Positions 8,907 to 16,954 of a stretch of 64,000 nt of DNA are shown piece by piece. A program made the translations under genes and the position numbers. The stretch is from JANXSS01 sp040385645. Its GTDB lineage: Bacteria; Pseudomonadota; Gammaproteobacteria; Burkholderiales; Burkholderiaceae_D. The first letter of the stretch is position 1; each line of letters starts with the position of its first letter. The notes under the pieces are model-generated. The model saw nothing but the letters and a program-made list of their open reading frames with translations. It did no database searches and had not been told where the DNA came from. Location of the stretch: the NCBI GenBank assembly GCA_040385645.1, contig JAZKGZ010000012.1:124001-188000 (forward strand). Reading direction: 5' to 3'.

Positions 8907-9290
8907 TCACTTAGCTCGATAGATCATTCTCCCAAAAAAACCACCGGTTTGAACTGAATAGACCCGCCATGAATTCTGCCTTAATTCCATCCAAACAAAA
9001 AATTGCTCACTTTTATTTTGACCTTTTACTTTTAAAGGAAAAAGCAAATATAAACTCGAATCGCTGTATTTAACACTAAAGCGAGAAACACCCAAATTAA
9101 TTTCACTTACTGTACCAGTAGTGGCGGCTATTTCTGGTGAAGAAAATGCCCACTCTTTTGCTTTTAGTAAAGCTTCGCTTTGCCGAATACTAGTGAATGC
9201 GAAAAACCAAGCTATTACTACAACCAAAGTTATGCTTACAATTAATAAAACAAATTGTTTTGATTTTAGCAAAGACAACCTCAATTGCAT
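8907..9290 (-). CDS. Membrane-anchored candidate immunity protein of the Rhs toxin
   Basis: A 127-residue protein with one N-terminal membrane helix (residues ~12-32, FVLLIVSITLVVVIAWFFAF) and a soluble domain of about 90 residues predicted outside the membrane. The domain pattern (LLKAKEWAFSSPEIAATTG, then alternating beta strands to YSVQTGG) loosely recalls Coa1/Tim21-like folds; that is a weak resemblance. Its ATG overlaps the end of the rhs gene by 10 bp, so the two are translationally coupled. Position, size and anchoring fit a cognate immunity protein; the assignment is inferred. Confidence 0.6.
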   Translation of the reverse strand: MQLRLSLLKSKQFVLLIVSITLVVVIAWFFAFTSIRQSEALLKAKEWAFSSPEIAATTGTVSEINLGVSRFSVKYSDSSLYLLFPLKVKGQNKSEQFFVWMELRQNSWRVYSVQTGGFFGRMIYRAK

Positions 9291-11425
9291 CCCCCCATAT
9301 GCCCTGTAACTTGAACCCCAATTGCAGCTGAAACACCAGCTCTTCCACCCCCACTCATACCCAATGGAAGTTGAAGATCAGCGTTAGCGTAGCCTCGTAT
9401 TGGTGAGCTAGAGCCACCACCTTTACCGGAAATGTTAGTTGTAATTCCTGCATTTGCAGCAACACCGATGCCAACTGGACCAATACCATAGCCAGCATTC
9501 CCATATACGCCAAAGCTTGCTTCGCCTGATGGCGTATTAGGAGCGCCAGGTGCATTACCAAGTGGATCGATCGATCCTTGGAAACCTATACCTTTACCAA
9601 AGCTAAAGGTAATAGCACTAATTGTCCCTCCCCCGGTGTAAGGATTACCACACCCGTGTATCGCTATTCCACCACCTATCCCAAGATATCCCTCAAGTGA
9701 CACTGTCCACAAGCCCAGCGGATCAGTAAAATTAATCGGATCCCCCCCAACATACGCATAATTATTAGCCTGCCCGCTAGCCCACCCAATCGGATCCTCA
9801 CTAATGAACCGACCGCAGTTCGGCAAATAATATCGTGCCCGGTAATAGTACAACCCCGTACCATCATTTTCCCGTCCAGTGTACTGCTGGCTGTTGGTGC
9901 TCACTGCCGTGACGTTGGTCTGGGTTGTCTTGCCATAGGCGTCATACCGGTAGCTGGTGCTGGTTGCTTGCGCAGCATTGGTCAACTGCACCACGTTGTT
10001 GTTGGCATCCGTATGAAAATGTTCACTGTTGGCAGCGCTGTAGCGCGCGAGTGTCTCGTCGATGCCGCCGGTTAGCAGTTGGGCGCGTACACCGGCGGTG
10101 CTGGTAGTGCCATCCTTTTCTTGCACGAAGTTGGCACCGTCATAGAGATAGCCGGTCGTGCTGCCGTTGATAGTTTTACCAATGCGACGGTTCATGGCGT
10201 CGTATTGGAAATTAGCCGTGGCGGCTCCGGTGATACCGGTGAGCTGGTTTCTCGCATTCCAGGTATAGCTGCGCTCGCCGTCGTTGAGCAGGTTGCCATT
10301 GGCGTCGTAGCTGAAGGCTTTGCCGGCCCAGCTGGTCAAACGGTTGTTGGCATCATAAGCCGCACCCACTACGTCAATCGGTGGCATATCGGTTTGCGCC
10401 AGGCTACCGCTGGTTTTAATGCGCAAGCCTGCCTTGTCGTAGGTGTATGCCAGGTCGCCGATGATGGTAGCGTCAGCTTTTTTGTAAACCAGCGCCGTGA
10501 CCTGATCTGCAGCGTCGTAAGTCGCATTGATGGTGGTGCCGTTGGCCAGTTTGGTTTGCGTACGGCGGCCTGCTGCATCGTAGGCGAAGGTAATCACCTG
10601 GGCAACATTGCCATTCAGAGCACCGGCGCCTTGTTCGATGCGGATCAGGCGATTGGCGTTGTCGTAGCCGTAGGTAACAGCCGGTTGACCCAGTACCGTC
10701 ATGCCCGTACGGCGGCCACCTTTGTCGTAGGTGTAGCTGACAGTGCCTTGCGGCGTGGTTTCGCTGATCATGCGGTCCAGGGCATCGTAGCTACGGGTGA
10801 TGGTGCCCGATAGACTGTCGACGATCTGCGTCAAGCGGTTACCCTTGTCCCAGGTTAGCGAAACGGTGCTTGTATAAGTGGTTGGTGCTGCTACGGTCGC
10901 GCCGAAGCCAATTGTTTTGACCCGACTCAGGCTGTCGTACGTCACACCGCTGACCTGACCTTTGCGATCGGTCTTGCGGGTGAGCTTTCCGGCAGCGTCA
11001 TAGAGCATGCTTTCTGTTTTAAGCAGTGCATCTTTCATGCTGCTCACATGCCCCAGATTGGTGTAGGTATAGGTCGTGACGTTGTTTCTGGCATCGATGT
11101 GCGTCAACAGATTGCCATTGGCATCGTAACTAAACTTCAAGACGTTGCCTAGCGGGTCGGTCGTGTTGGTCACCCGGTTGAGCACGTCGTAATTATTGAC
11201 CGTACGATTGCCTAGGGCATCGGTCATGCTTTTGATTCGCCCGAGTTCATCGGTGAATGCTGTAGTTTTGCGAGTCAAGGCGTCGGTCATACTGGCAAGA
11301 TCGGGACCGCTGTAAGGCAGGTTGGTCGTGAAACCCATTCGCTTGAAGCATTGTTGCGCGACGATCGTTTCGCGCTTGTTGAACGTCACCTCAGACAAAT
11401 CCCCATTAATCCAATGACACCACAA
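9281..11425 (-). CDS. RHS-repeat protein, 5'-truncated, with glycine-rich C-terminal domain
   Basis: A 714-residue frame made of YD/RHS repeats (YDANGNLLTHIDARNNVTTY, YDALDRMISETTPQG, YDNANRLIRIEQG) ending in the core signature YYRARYYLPNCGRFISEDPIGW and DPLGLW. The last ~148 residues form a Gly-rich, low-charge domain (YLGIGGGIAIHG..., GNAGYGIGPVGIG...) unlike nuclease or deaminase tips I know. The start is an unconvincing TTG. There is no signal peptide, PAAR or N-terminal scaffold and only part of a normal ~1,400-residue protein, so the gene is probably a 3' fragment. An immunity candidate overlaps its stop. Confidence 0.8.
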   Translation of the reverse strand: MWCHWINGDLSEVTFNKRETIVAQQCFKRMGFTTNLPYSGPDLASMTDALTRKTTAFTDELGRIKSMTDALGNRTVNNYDVLNRVTNTTDPLGNVLKFSYDANGNLLTHIDARNNVTTYTYTNLGHVSSMKDALLKTESMLYDAAGKLTRKTDRKGQVSGVTYDSLSRVKTIGFGATVAAPTTYTSTVSLTWDKGNRLTQIVDSLSGTITRSYDALDRMISETTPQGTVSYTYDKGGRRTGMTVLGQPAVTYGYDNANRLIRIEQGAGALNGNVAQVITFAYDAAGRRTQTKLANGTTINATYDAADQVTALVYKKADATIIGDLAYTYDKAGLRIKTSGSLAQTDMPPIDVVGAAYDANNRLTSWAGKAFSYDANGNLLNDGERSYTWNARNQLTGITGAATANFQYDAMNRRIGKTINGSTTGYLYDGANFVQEKDGTTSTAGVRAQLLTGGIDETLARYSAANSEHFHTDANNNVVQLTNAAQATSTSYRYDAYGKTTQTNVTAVSTNSQQYTGRENDGTGLYYYRARYYLPNCGRFISEDPIGWASGQANNYAYVGGDPINFTDPLGLWTVSLEGYLGIGGGIAIHGCGNPYTGGGTISAITFSFGKGIGFQGSIDPLGNAPGAPNTPSGEASFGVYGNAGYGIGPVGIGVAANAGITTNISGKGGGSSSPIRGYANADLQLPLGMSGGGRAGVSAAIGVQVTGHMGGCN
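9778..10482. repeat. 705-bp direct repeat, copy 2 (rhs core end)
   Basis: The parental copy within the longer rhs gene; it matches 7555-8259 without indels. The match begins near the core-ending EDPIGW codons and ends inside the codons for the KKADATIIG segment. Confidence 0.85.
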
Positions 11426-11662
11426 AGTGGCTGGGAAAGCATACGCGCTAGCGATGGCGGAATTATGGGGATTTATTCGGCCTCAAATGCTGTTCCACTT
11501 AAGCGCGCCGAGTTTGATCTGCGTTGGAAAACCTTTGAAAAAGCAAATACATATCGAGACTGGATTTTTGCATATCCACCGATAGTTTCCTCAACATCAC
11601 CTTGATCCGGGCGTGCTTGGAAACAAAAGTGTCCCCCCCCCACAAATTCGCCTGAAAAAGGA

Positions 11663-13423
11663 TCAAGCCACCGGCAGCAACTCCCGCGCCGGAGTCGCAA
11701 GCAATTCCCCATGCTTGCGCAGCTTTTTGCTCTGGAACATACGGGTATCGGCAACACGCAGTAAGGTCTTGATATCGTTGCCGTCTGCCGGAAAACTGGC
11801 CCAGCCGATGGAGGCACCGACTTGCACCAGAAGGCCGGGGCGAATTTCGTGTGGTGCCTGGATCAATGCGCAAATCTTGCGGCAAACTGCGTCCAGCTCT
11901 TCCTCGTCGTTAATGCCATGCAAATAGACGACGAATTCATCGCCACCGAAGCGCGCGACTTCGTCCGATTCCCGAATGCCTGCTTTCAATCGGCTGGCAG
12001 ATTCGATCAGTACATGGTCGCCGGCGTCGTGCCCATATTGATCATTGATGGGTTTGAAGAGATCGAGATCGATAAACAGCAGCGAAAACTTCAAAGAAGC
12101 GACGCCTGCAGTATTACGCCGACGGAATTCAATGTGGGAAATCAAAGCGTCGCGATTCAACGCGCCAGTGAGTTTGTCGGTGCGCAGATTACGCTCCATC
12201 TGCAGAAAACTTTTTGCCAACAGGCCGATCTCGTCACCACGGGTGATATTCAATTGTCCCATCGGCTGGCCCAGGCCGACGCGCTCGGCTGCGCGGGTGA
12301 GCTTGCCGATATCGCGCAGCACCCACTGCAGCAATAAAAATCCCAGTACCATAACCAGAGCCACGGCGATCAGGCCGATGCCGAGACTTTCGTACATGAC
12401 GCCAGTGACGTTACTGATGAAATCGGTGCGTGGGGCAGCAACGACGATGATCCACTCCAGACCGGCGGCGTCGCGCAACAGGGAAGCACCGACCTGTACT
12501 CTTCCCTGGTCACTCATGAATTCCCGCGAAACCGGCCGTTCCAGCGTTTCACCGTCACGCTGCCATTGCAATACCTGCTGAAACGATTGTCGCAGCAGCG
12601 GTGATACGCTTTGCCGCGCCATCAGCCTTACGATCGATTTTTTATCGGTGCGATAAGGTAGCTCGTTGGTGGAGGTAGCGATGATGGCACCGGTTCGCTC
12701 GACCAGATAGGCGATACCATTTTTGCTAACCGTTAGTGCACTGAAAAAATTGGTCAGCTGCGTCAGGGACAAGTCCGTCGCTACCACGCCGATGAGCTGG
12801 CGGTCGGTCCGGTAGATCGGTTTGGATAAGGTCACGACCGGTTCGAGCGTCGTGAAATCGGTATACACATCTGACCAGGTCGGCCGCGCACTCGACACCG
12901 TTTTTGTGTACCAGGGCCGGGTGCGCGGATCGTATGCATCGGTGCGCAGAAGGCCGAGTCGGCGCTCGGGCGTGGCTACGCTCAGTATCTGCCTCGGCGC
13001 ATTATTGGCACCGCGAAGGCGCAATTCGATGCGACCAGGCTGCCGGTTCAAGCCGACGAAGCTGCCATCGGCACCGCCGAAATACACATAACTGTTAACC
13101 GTGGGAAAAAAGCCGGTTGCCGTCCAGAGCCGCTGCTCGATCGCTTGGGAATCAACCGGAAACGGTAGAACGTGCGTGCTGTCTTCGACTGGTGAGTAGA
13201 TAGGATTCGGTGCCAGCGCGTCGATTGCCACCCGCGCACCGACCAAGTGGCCGTCCGTCGTCTGGCTGACGCGCTCGACCATATTGAGCAGAATCTTTTG
13301 TGAAAATTCATGCGCTGCGGTTTCACTTGCGCGATGCGAAGACCAATAGATCACCCCGGCTAATGCCAATACCAACAGCACTAGTGGAATCACCAGCACT
13401 CGTTGTAGGGTCGTGTTCACCAA
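11663..13423 (-). CDS. Membrane diguanylate cyclase (Cache-HAMP-GGDEF)
   Basis: A 586-residue sensor enzyme that makes c-di-GMP from two GTP. It has an N-terminal membrane helix (about 10-30), then a periplasmic dCache-type sensor with the hallmark DPRTRPWYTK. A second helix (about 335-360), a HAMP linker (TRAAERVGLGQPMGQLNI) and a GGDEF domain follow. The active-site motif GGDEF is intact at residues 493-497. An RESD inhibitory I-site lies five residues before it, so product inhibition is likely. There is no EAL domain. The ligand of the Cache sensor is unknown. The gene stands alone, with no operon partner on its strand. Confidence 0.93.
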   Translation of the reverse strand: MVNTTLQRVLVIPLVLLVLALAGVIYWSSHRASETAAHEFSQKILLNMVERVSQTTDGHLVGARVAIDALAPNPIYSPVEDSTHVLPFPVDSQAIEQRLWTATGFFPTVNSYVYFGGADGSFVGLNRQPGRIELRLRGANNAPRQILSVATPERRLGLLRTDAYDPRTRPWYTKTVSSARPTWSDVYTDFTTLEPVVTLSKPIYRTDRQLIGVVATDLSLTQLTNFFSALTVSKNGIAYLVERTGAIIATSTNELPYRTDKKSIVRLMARQSVSPLLRQSFQQVLQWQRDGETLERPVSREFMSDQGRVQVGASLLRDAAGLEWIIVVAAPRTDFISNVTGVMYESLGIGLIAVALVMVLGFLLLQWVLRDIGKLTRAAERVGLGQPMGQLNITRGDEIGLLAKSFLQMERNLRTDKLTGALNRDALISHIEFRRRNTAGVASLKFSLLFIDLDLFKPINDQYGHDAGDHVLIESASRLKAGIRESDEVARFGGDEFVVYLHGINDEEELDAVCRKICALIQAPHEIRPGLLVQVGASIGWASFPADGNDIKTLLRVADTRMFQSKKLRKHGELLATPARELLPVA

Positions 13424-13892
13424 GTTTTGCTCCCGGCGGCTGCATTGTTGTAGTGCTATCGCCGGAAAAAACGCGTGGGATTTGCTTGATGAAACAGCAT
13501 CGACGGGCGGTTTTTAACGGTCGTTCTACAAGACAACAAAGGCTATCACAGGCAACTCTTCGCTTGCATTAATTCCGTCAGCGCAACGGTAGTTGTGTAT
13601 CGTCACGCGCACTAATTAAGAAAATACCATTGCTCCAAGTCTAAAAATTTCTTCTTAGAAATATTTTATTGCATCATTCCACGACTTAATCGAAATCAAT
13701 TGTTGAATTGCAGCCTTTAAATGTGCTTCAAGGAGAAGTTTTTGCGGACCCCATGTTTTGAAAGCATTTGCGCGTCATCGTTCATCAGTTATGCGCTTTA
13801 TAATCGCTGACCTGAGTGCGGCTACATCGCAGCTATCGCGCGCTTTATAAAGTGTAAATAGCGACGTGTAATTAATTAAGGTGTGATGATTA
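13424..13892. other. Intergenic region with short repeats
   Basis: 469 bp between the divergent diguanylate cyclase and lipoprotein genes. It holds a small hairpin (ATTTCT / AGAAAT, 13647-13662) and an 11-bp direct repeat GCGCTTTATAA at 13793-13803 and 13840-13850, close enough to the downstream gene to be promoter or operator elements. No gene or RNA was recognised. Confidence 0.45.
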
Positions 13893-14459
13893 ATGTGGCT
13901 TTATATATTTATTTTTCCAAAGTTTCTAAACCGGTTTGCCTGGCGAATGCGCCGCGTTGCCTCGATGCTGCTGGCCGTTTCCTTGCTGGCTGCTTGCACA
14001 CCGACCTATGATTGGCGCGACGTACGAGGCACCGAAGCCTCTTACACAGTGCTCTTGCCTTCCAAGCCTTCGACCCATGCGCGAGAAGTCAATCTCGGCG
14101 GCATTCGTACGACCATGACGATGCGAGCCGCAGCAGTCGAAAACGTTACTTTTGCTGTGGGAACTGCCGAATTAGCGGATGCGGCGCAGGCGCAGGCGGC
14201 GCTGCAGGTCATGAAAAACACAATGGTCGGCAATATTAACGGCGTTGTGCGCCAGGAAAAATCGCACCGTGAAGGTGCGCTATCTACCATTGATCTCATC
14301 GCCGGGCCAGCCGCCGGTGCCGATGGCAATGCGAAAGCCCTGCATGCCCGGTTCGTCGCGCGCGAGCGATGGGTTTATCAGGCGGTGGTGGTGGGGCGGG
14401 AAAAATCCATGCGAATCGAAGCAGTCGATACCTTCCTGGGTTCGTTTAAAACCCCGTAG
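13893..14459 (+). CDS. Hypothetical lipoprotein
   Basis: Up to 188 residues. A lipobox, LLAAC, sits about 16 residues after Met19 (RRVASMLLAVSLLAACTPTYDW), so the mature protein is likely anchored by its lipidated Cys. An AAGGTG ribosome site favours the ATG at 13893; the ATG at 13947 gives a more normal lipoprotein signal. The rest (~155 residues) is a small alpha/beta domain with no family I recognise. The sequence TYDWRDVRGTEASYTVLLPSKP suggests a conserved periplasmic domain of Burkholderiales. It precedes DUF1840 and rsmB on the same strand. Confidence 0.7.
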   Translation: MWLYIFIFPKFLNRFAWRMRRVASMLLAVSLLAACTPTYDWRDVRGTEASYTVLLPSKPSTHAREVNLGGIRTTMTMRAAAVENVTFAVGTAELADAAQAQAALQVMKNTMVGNINGVVRQEKSHREGALSTIDLIAGPAAGADGNAKALHARFVARERWVYQAVVVGREKSMRIEAVDTFLGSFKTP

Positions 14460-14527
14460 CGCCTGACGTATGTTGTATTCTTCGCCGTTGCATTCTTACG
14501 GCGCACGATCCTTTTCAGGAGCACTTC

Positions 14528-14896
14528 ATGTTGATTACGTTTACATCCAAGGCCACCGCCGACGTATTGATGTACGAAAACCATGCACGGCCGATTCTGG
14601 AATTGCTGCATAAAGATCTCAAACGCGGCGTGATTACCGCAGCCGAAACTGCTGCTGCGATCGATGTGCTCGAAGCCGAAATCGAGCGTAGCAAGAATGA
14701 GCCCAATACTGGGCCCGATACCAAGCTCGATATGGAACCGTCGGCTAATGCTGGCATGTCGGCATCGGAGCTTTCCGCCGACGAGCGGGAAGATCAACAA
14801 TTGCAGTCGGTGCGTTTTTCCACACGCGCTTATCCGATCCTGGAAATGCTACGCGCAGCCCAGCGAGCCGGTAAGGATGTGATGTGGGGTGTATGA
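14528..14896 (+). CDS. DUF1840-family protein
   Basis: A 122-residue soluble protein. It begins MLITFTSKATADVLMYENHA, the conserved opening of the DUF1840 family, and ends FSTRAYPILEMLRAAQRAGKDVMWGV, also family-typical. The middle is a variable acidic linker (residues ~55-95). The function is unknown; the family is largely confined to Beta- and some Gammaproteobacteria. A CAGGAG ribosome site lies just upstream. It ends shortly before rsmB and is probably co-transcribed with it. Confidence 0.85.
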   Translation: MLITFTSKATADVLMYENHARPILELLHKDLKRGVITAAETAAAIDVLEAEIERSKNEPNTGPDTKLDMEPSANAGMSASELSADEREDQQLQSVRFSTRAYPILEMLRAAQRAGKDVMWGV

Positions 14897-14920
14897 GGGG
14901 TGTACGAAAATAATGCCGGG

Positions 14921-16252
14921 ATGTTGAAATCCGATTCTTTGGCATTCGCCATGCACGGCGCGGCGCTGGCGGTGCTGCAGGTACGTGCCGGCTCTGCCTT
15001 GCCGCAGGCGCTGTCGAATGTTTTTTCCCGGTCTGGAATCGACATGCCACCTCAGGCGCGAGGTGCCGTTCAGGATTTAAGCTATCGCACCATGCGCGCA
15101 CTCGGCCGAGTCGATGCACTATTGACGCGCCTGGCACCGAAAGCGCCGACGCCGCCGGTATTGCATGCGTTGCTCTGCGTCGGACTGACGCTAATTTCCA
15201 CATCTGCCAGCGCCGAATCACCCCAAGCTTATAACGCTCATACGGTGGTCGATCAGGCAGTCACGGCTGCCGCATCGGACGCCGACATGGCCCACGCCAA
15301 AGGCATGGTCAACGCTGTGTTACGGCGTTTCTTGCGGGAGCGCGACAGCCTGATGCAGGACGTCATGCGCGAACCGGCAGCGTTTTGGAATTATCCGGTC
15401 TGGTGGATCGATTCCATGAAAAGCACGTATCCAACGCATTGGCAGACGCTACTGGCAGCTGGAAACCTGCAACCGCCGATGACACTGCGGGTCAATCGCC
15501 GGCGTACGACAGTAGCGGCCTATCTGGACAAACTCTCGCAATCGAACATGCAGGCGCGCCAGGTCGGCAATGATGCCGTGATGCTGGAGGTCGCCGTGCC
15601 GGTGGTGCGCATACCCGGCTTCGCCGAAGGTCTGGCGTCGGTACAAGATGCCGGGGCGCAGCTCGCGGCATCGCTGCTGGACTTGCAAGACGGTATGCGG
15701 GTGCTGGATGCCTGTGCTGCACCGGGCGGCAAATCCGGGCATTTGCTCGAAACGGCCGATATCGACCTGACCGCTCTCGATAACGATGCCCGGCGCATAG
15801 AGCGCATCGCGGAAAACCTGCAACGGCTGCAGCTATCGGCTGCGCTGACCACCGGCGACGCGACCGACAAAGCCTGGTGGGATGGCAAGAAATTCGACCG
15901 GATCCTGGCCGACGTGCCGTGCACCGCCTCGGGTATCGTGCGCCGTCATCCGGATATTCGCTGGCTGCGCCGGAAAGCCGACTCTGCGCAACTGGCAACA
16001 CTTTCGGCGCAAATTCTCGACAACCTTTGGCAGATGCTAGTTGACGATGGTAAATTATTGTTTGTGACCTGTTCGCTATGGCCACAGGAATCGGAGGCGC
16101 AGGCAGCGGCGTTCGCCAAGCGCAATCAAGCCATTCGATTGCCGGCACCCGGCCAACTGCTACCCGGCGTGGCGATGCCGGAAGGCACTTGTGCCAGCTT
16201 GCCCGAAGATCACGACGGCTTGTTCTATGCGCTGTTCCGGAAGCCGTACTGA
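14921..16252 (+). CDS. rsmB: 16S rRNA (cytosine967-C5)-methyltransferase RsmB
   Basis: A 443-residue RsmB/Sun protein that methylates C967 of 16S rRNA using S-adenosylmethionine. The N-terminal NusB-like RNA-binding domain spans about 1-140, followed by the PUA-like and Rossmann methyltransferase domains. SAM-binding CAAPGGK is at 265-271. The motif IV Cys is in DVPCTASG and the catalytic Cys384 is in FVTCSLWPQE, so both m5C-methyltransferase cysteines are present. A GTG at 14900 in the same frame is an alternative start; neither has a strong ribosome site. The DUF4390-ntrY-ntrX genes follow, the common Burkholderiales order. Confidence 0.93.
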   Translation: MLKSDSLAFAMHGAALAVLQVRAGSALPQALSNVFSRSGIDMPPQARGAVQDLSYRTMRALGRVDALLTRLAPKAPTPPVLHALLCVGLTLISTSASAESPQAYNAHTVVDQAVTAAASDADMAHAKGMVNAVLRRFLRERDSLMQDVMREPAAFWNYPVWWIDSMKSTYPTHWQTLLAAGNLQPPMTLRVNRRRTTVAAYLDKLSQSNMQARQVGNDAVMLEVAVPVVRIPGFAEGLASVQDAGAQLAASLLDLQDGMRVLDACAAPGGKSGHLLETADIDLTALDNDARRIERIAENLQRLQLSAALTTGDATDKAWWDGKKFDRILADVPCTASGIVRRHPDIRWLRRKADSAQLATLSAQILDNLWQMLVDDGKLLFVTCSLWPQESEAQAAAFAKRNQAIRLPAPGQLLPGVAMPEGTCASLPEDHDGLFYALFRKPY

Positions 16253-16310
16253 AGCATGAACCTATGTACCGACCAACATTGCGACGGGTTCGTCTCCGTC
16301 TTGCGCTCCA

Positions 16311-16886
16311 GTGACGCGACGACTCATTTCTCTGCTGACGCGCTGGCTGCTGACATCGTTTCTTTTGGTGCAGGTATCGACGTCGTCTTTGGCGGCGGAA
16401 GGCATCGAGATCGTGCAGGCGCACCTGGAGAGTGCCGACGAAGGTTATCGGCTTTCGGCGACTTTCAATCTCGACCTCAACTACAACCTCGAAGAAGCAT
16501 TGACGCGCGGAATCCCCCTACACTTCACCACCGATGTCGAGATGTACCGGCCCCGCTGGTACTGGTTCGATGAAGCCACCCTGAACGCCTCGCGTACCAT
16601 CCGCATCGAATACAACGTATTGACGCGCCAGTATCGCGGCGGGGTCGTCGGCAGCGTGCAGCAAAGCTTCGCCACCTTCGACGATGCCATGTCGCTGGTG
16701 CGAAGGCCGAACCGCTGGCTCGTCGCCGAGCGCGGCACTTTGAAAATCGGCAATCTCTACAATGTCAGCGTGCGTATGCGTCTGAACCTCGAATACCTGG
16801 CAAAGCCGTTTCAGGTCAACGCCTTAAACAACAGTAACTGGCGTCTGTCGTCGGACTGGCACAACTTTTCTTTCCGAGCGGAATAG
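16311..16886 (+). CDS. DUF4390-family exported protein
   Basis: A 191-residue protein with a GTG start and an N-terminal signal sequence (LLTRWLLTSFLLVQVSTSSLAAE). The mature domain matches DUF4390 (YRLSATFNLDLNYNLEEALTRG..., LHFTTDVEMYRPRWYWFDE). The family is usually found between rsmB and ntrY, as here, which suggests a periplasmic accessory of the NtrY sensor; that role is inferred. It starts 58 bp after rsmB and lies 68 bp before ntrY. Confidence 0.85.
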   Translation: MTRRLISLLTRWLLTSFLLVQVSTSSLAAEGIEIVQAHLESADEGYRLSATFNLDLNYNLEEALTRGIPLHFTTDVEMYRPRWYWFDEATLNASRTIRIEYNVLTRQYRGGVVGSVQQSFATFDDAMSLVRRPNRWLVAERGTLKIGNLYNVSVRMRLNLEYLAKPFQVNALNNSNWRLSSDWHNFSFRAE

Positions 16887-16954
16887 ATGGTGAAGACAGG
16901 GGGCAGGAATAAGTACGGGAACAGGGATCAGGGCGCGAACGTAAGGGTTGTAGT

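Noticed and set aside
11351..11605. Plus-strand frame of 84 residues at the 5' edge of rhs, possibly a transposase scrap
   Set aside because: I looked for transposase motifs and inverted repeats and found none; the first part is antisense to rhs.
11633..11641. Run of nine C, a possible phase-variation tract
   Set aside because: It lies between the stop of the cyclase gene and the rhs fragment, with no start codon or promoter it would clearly control.
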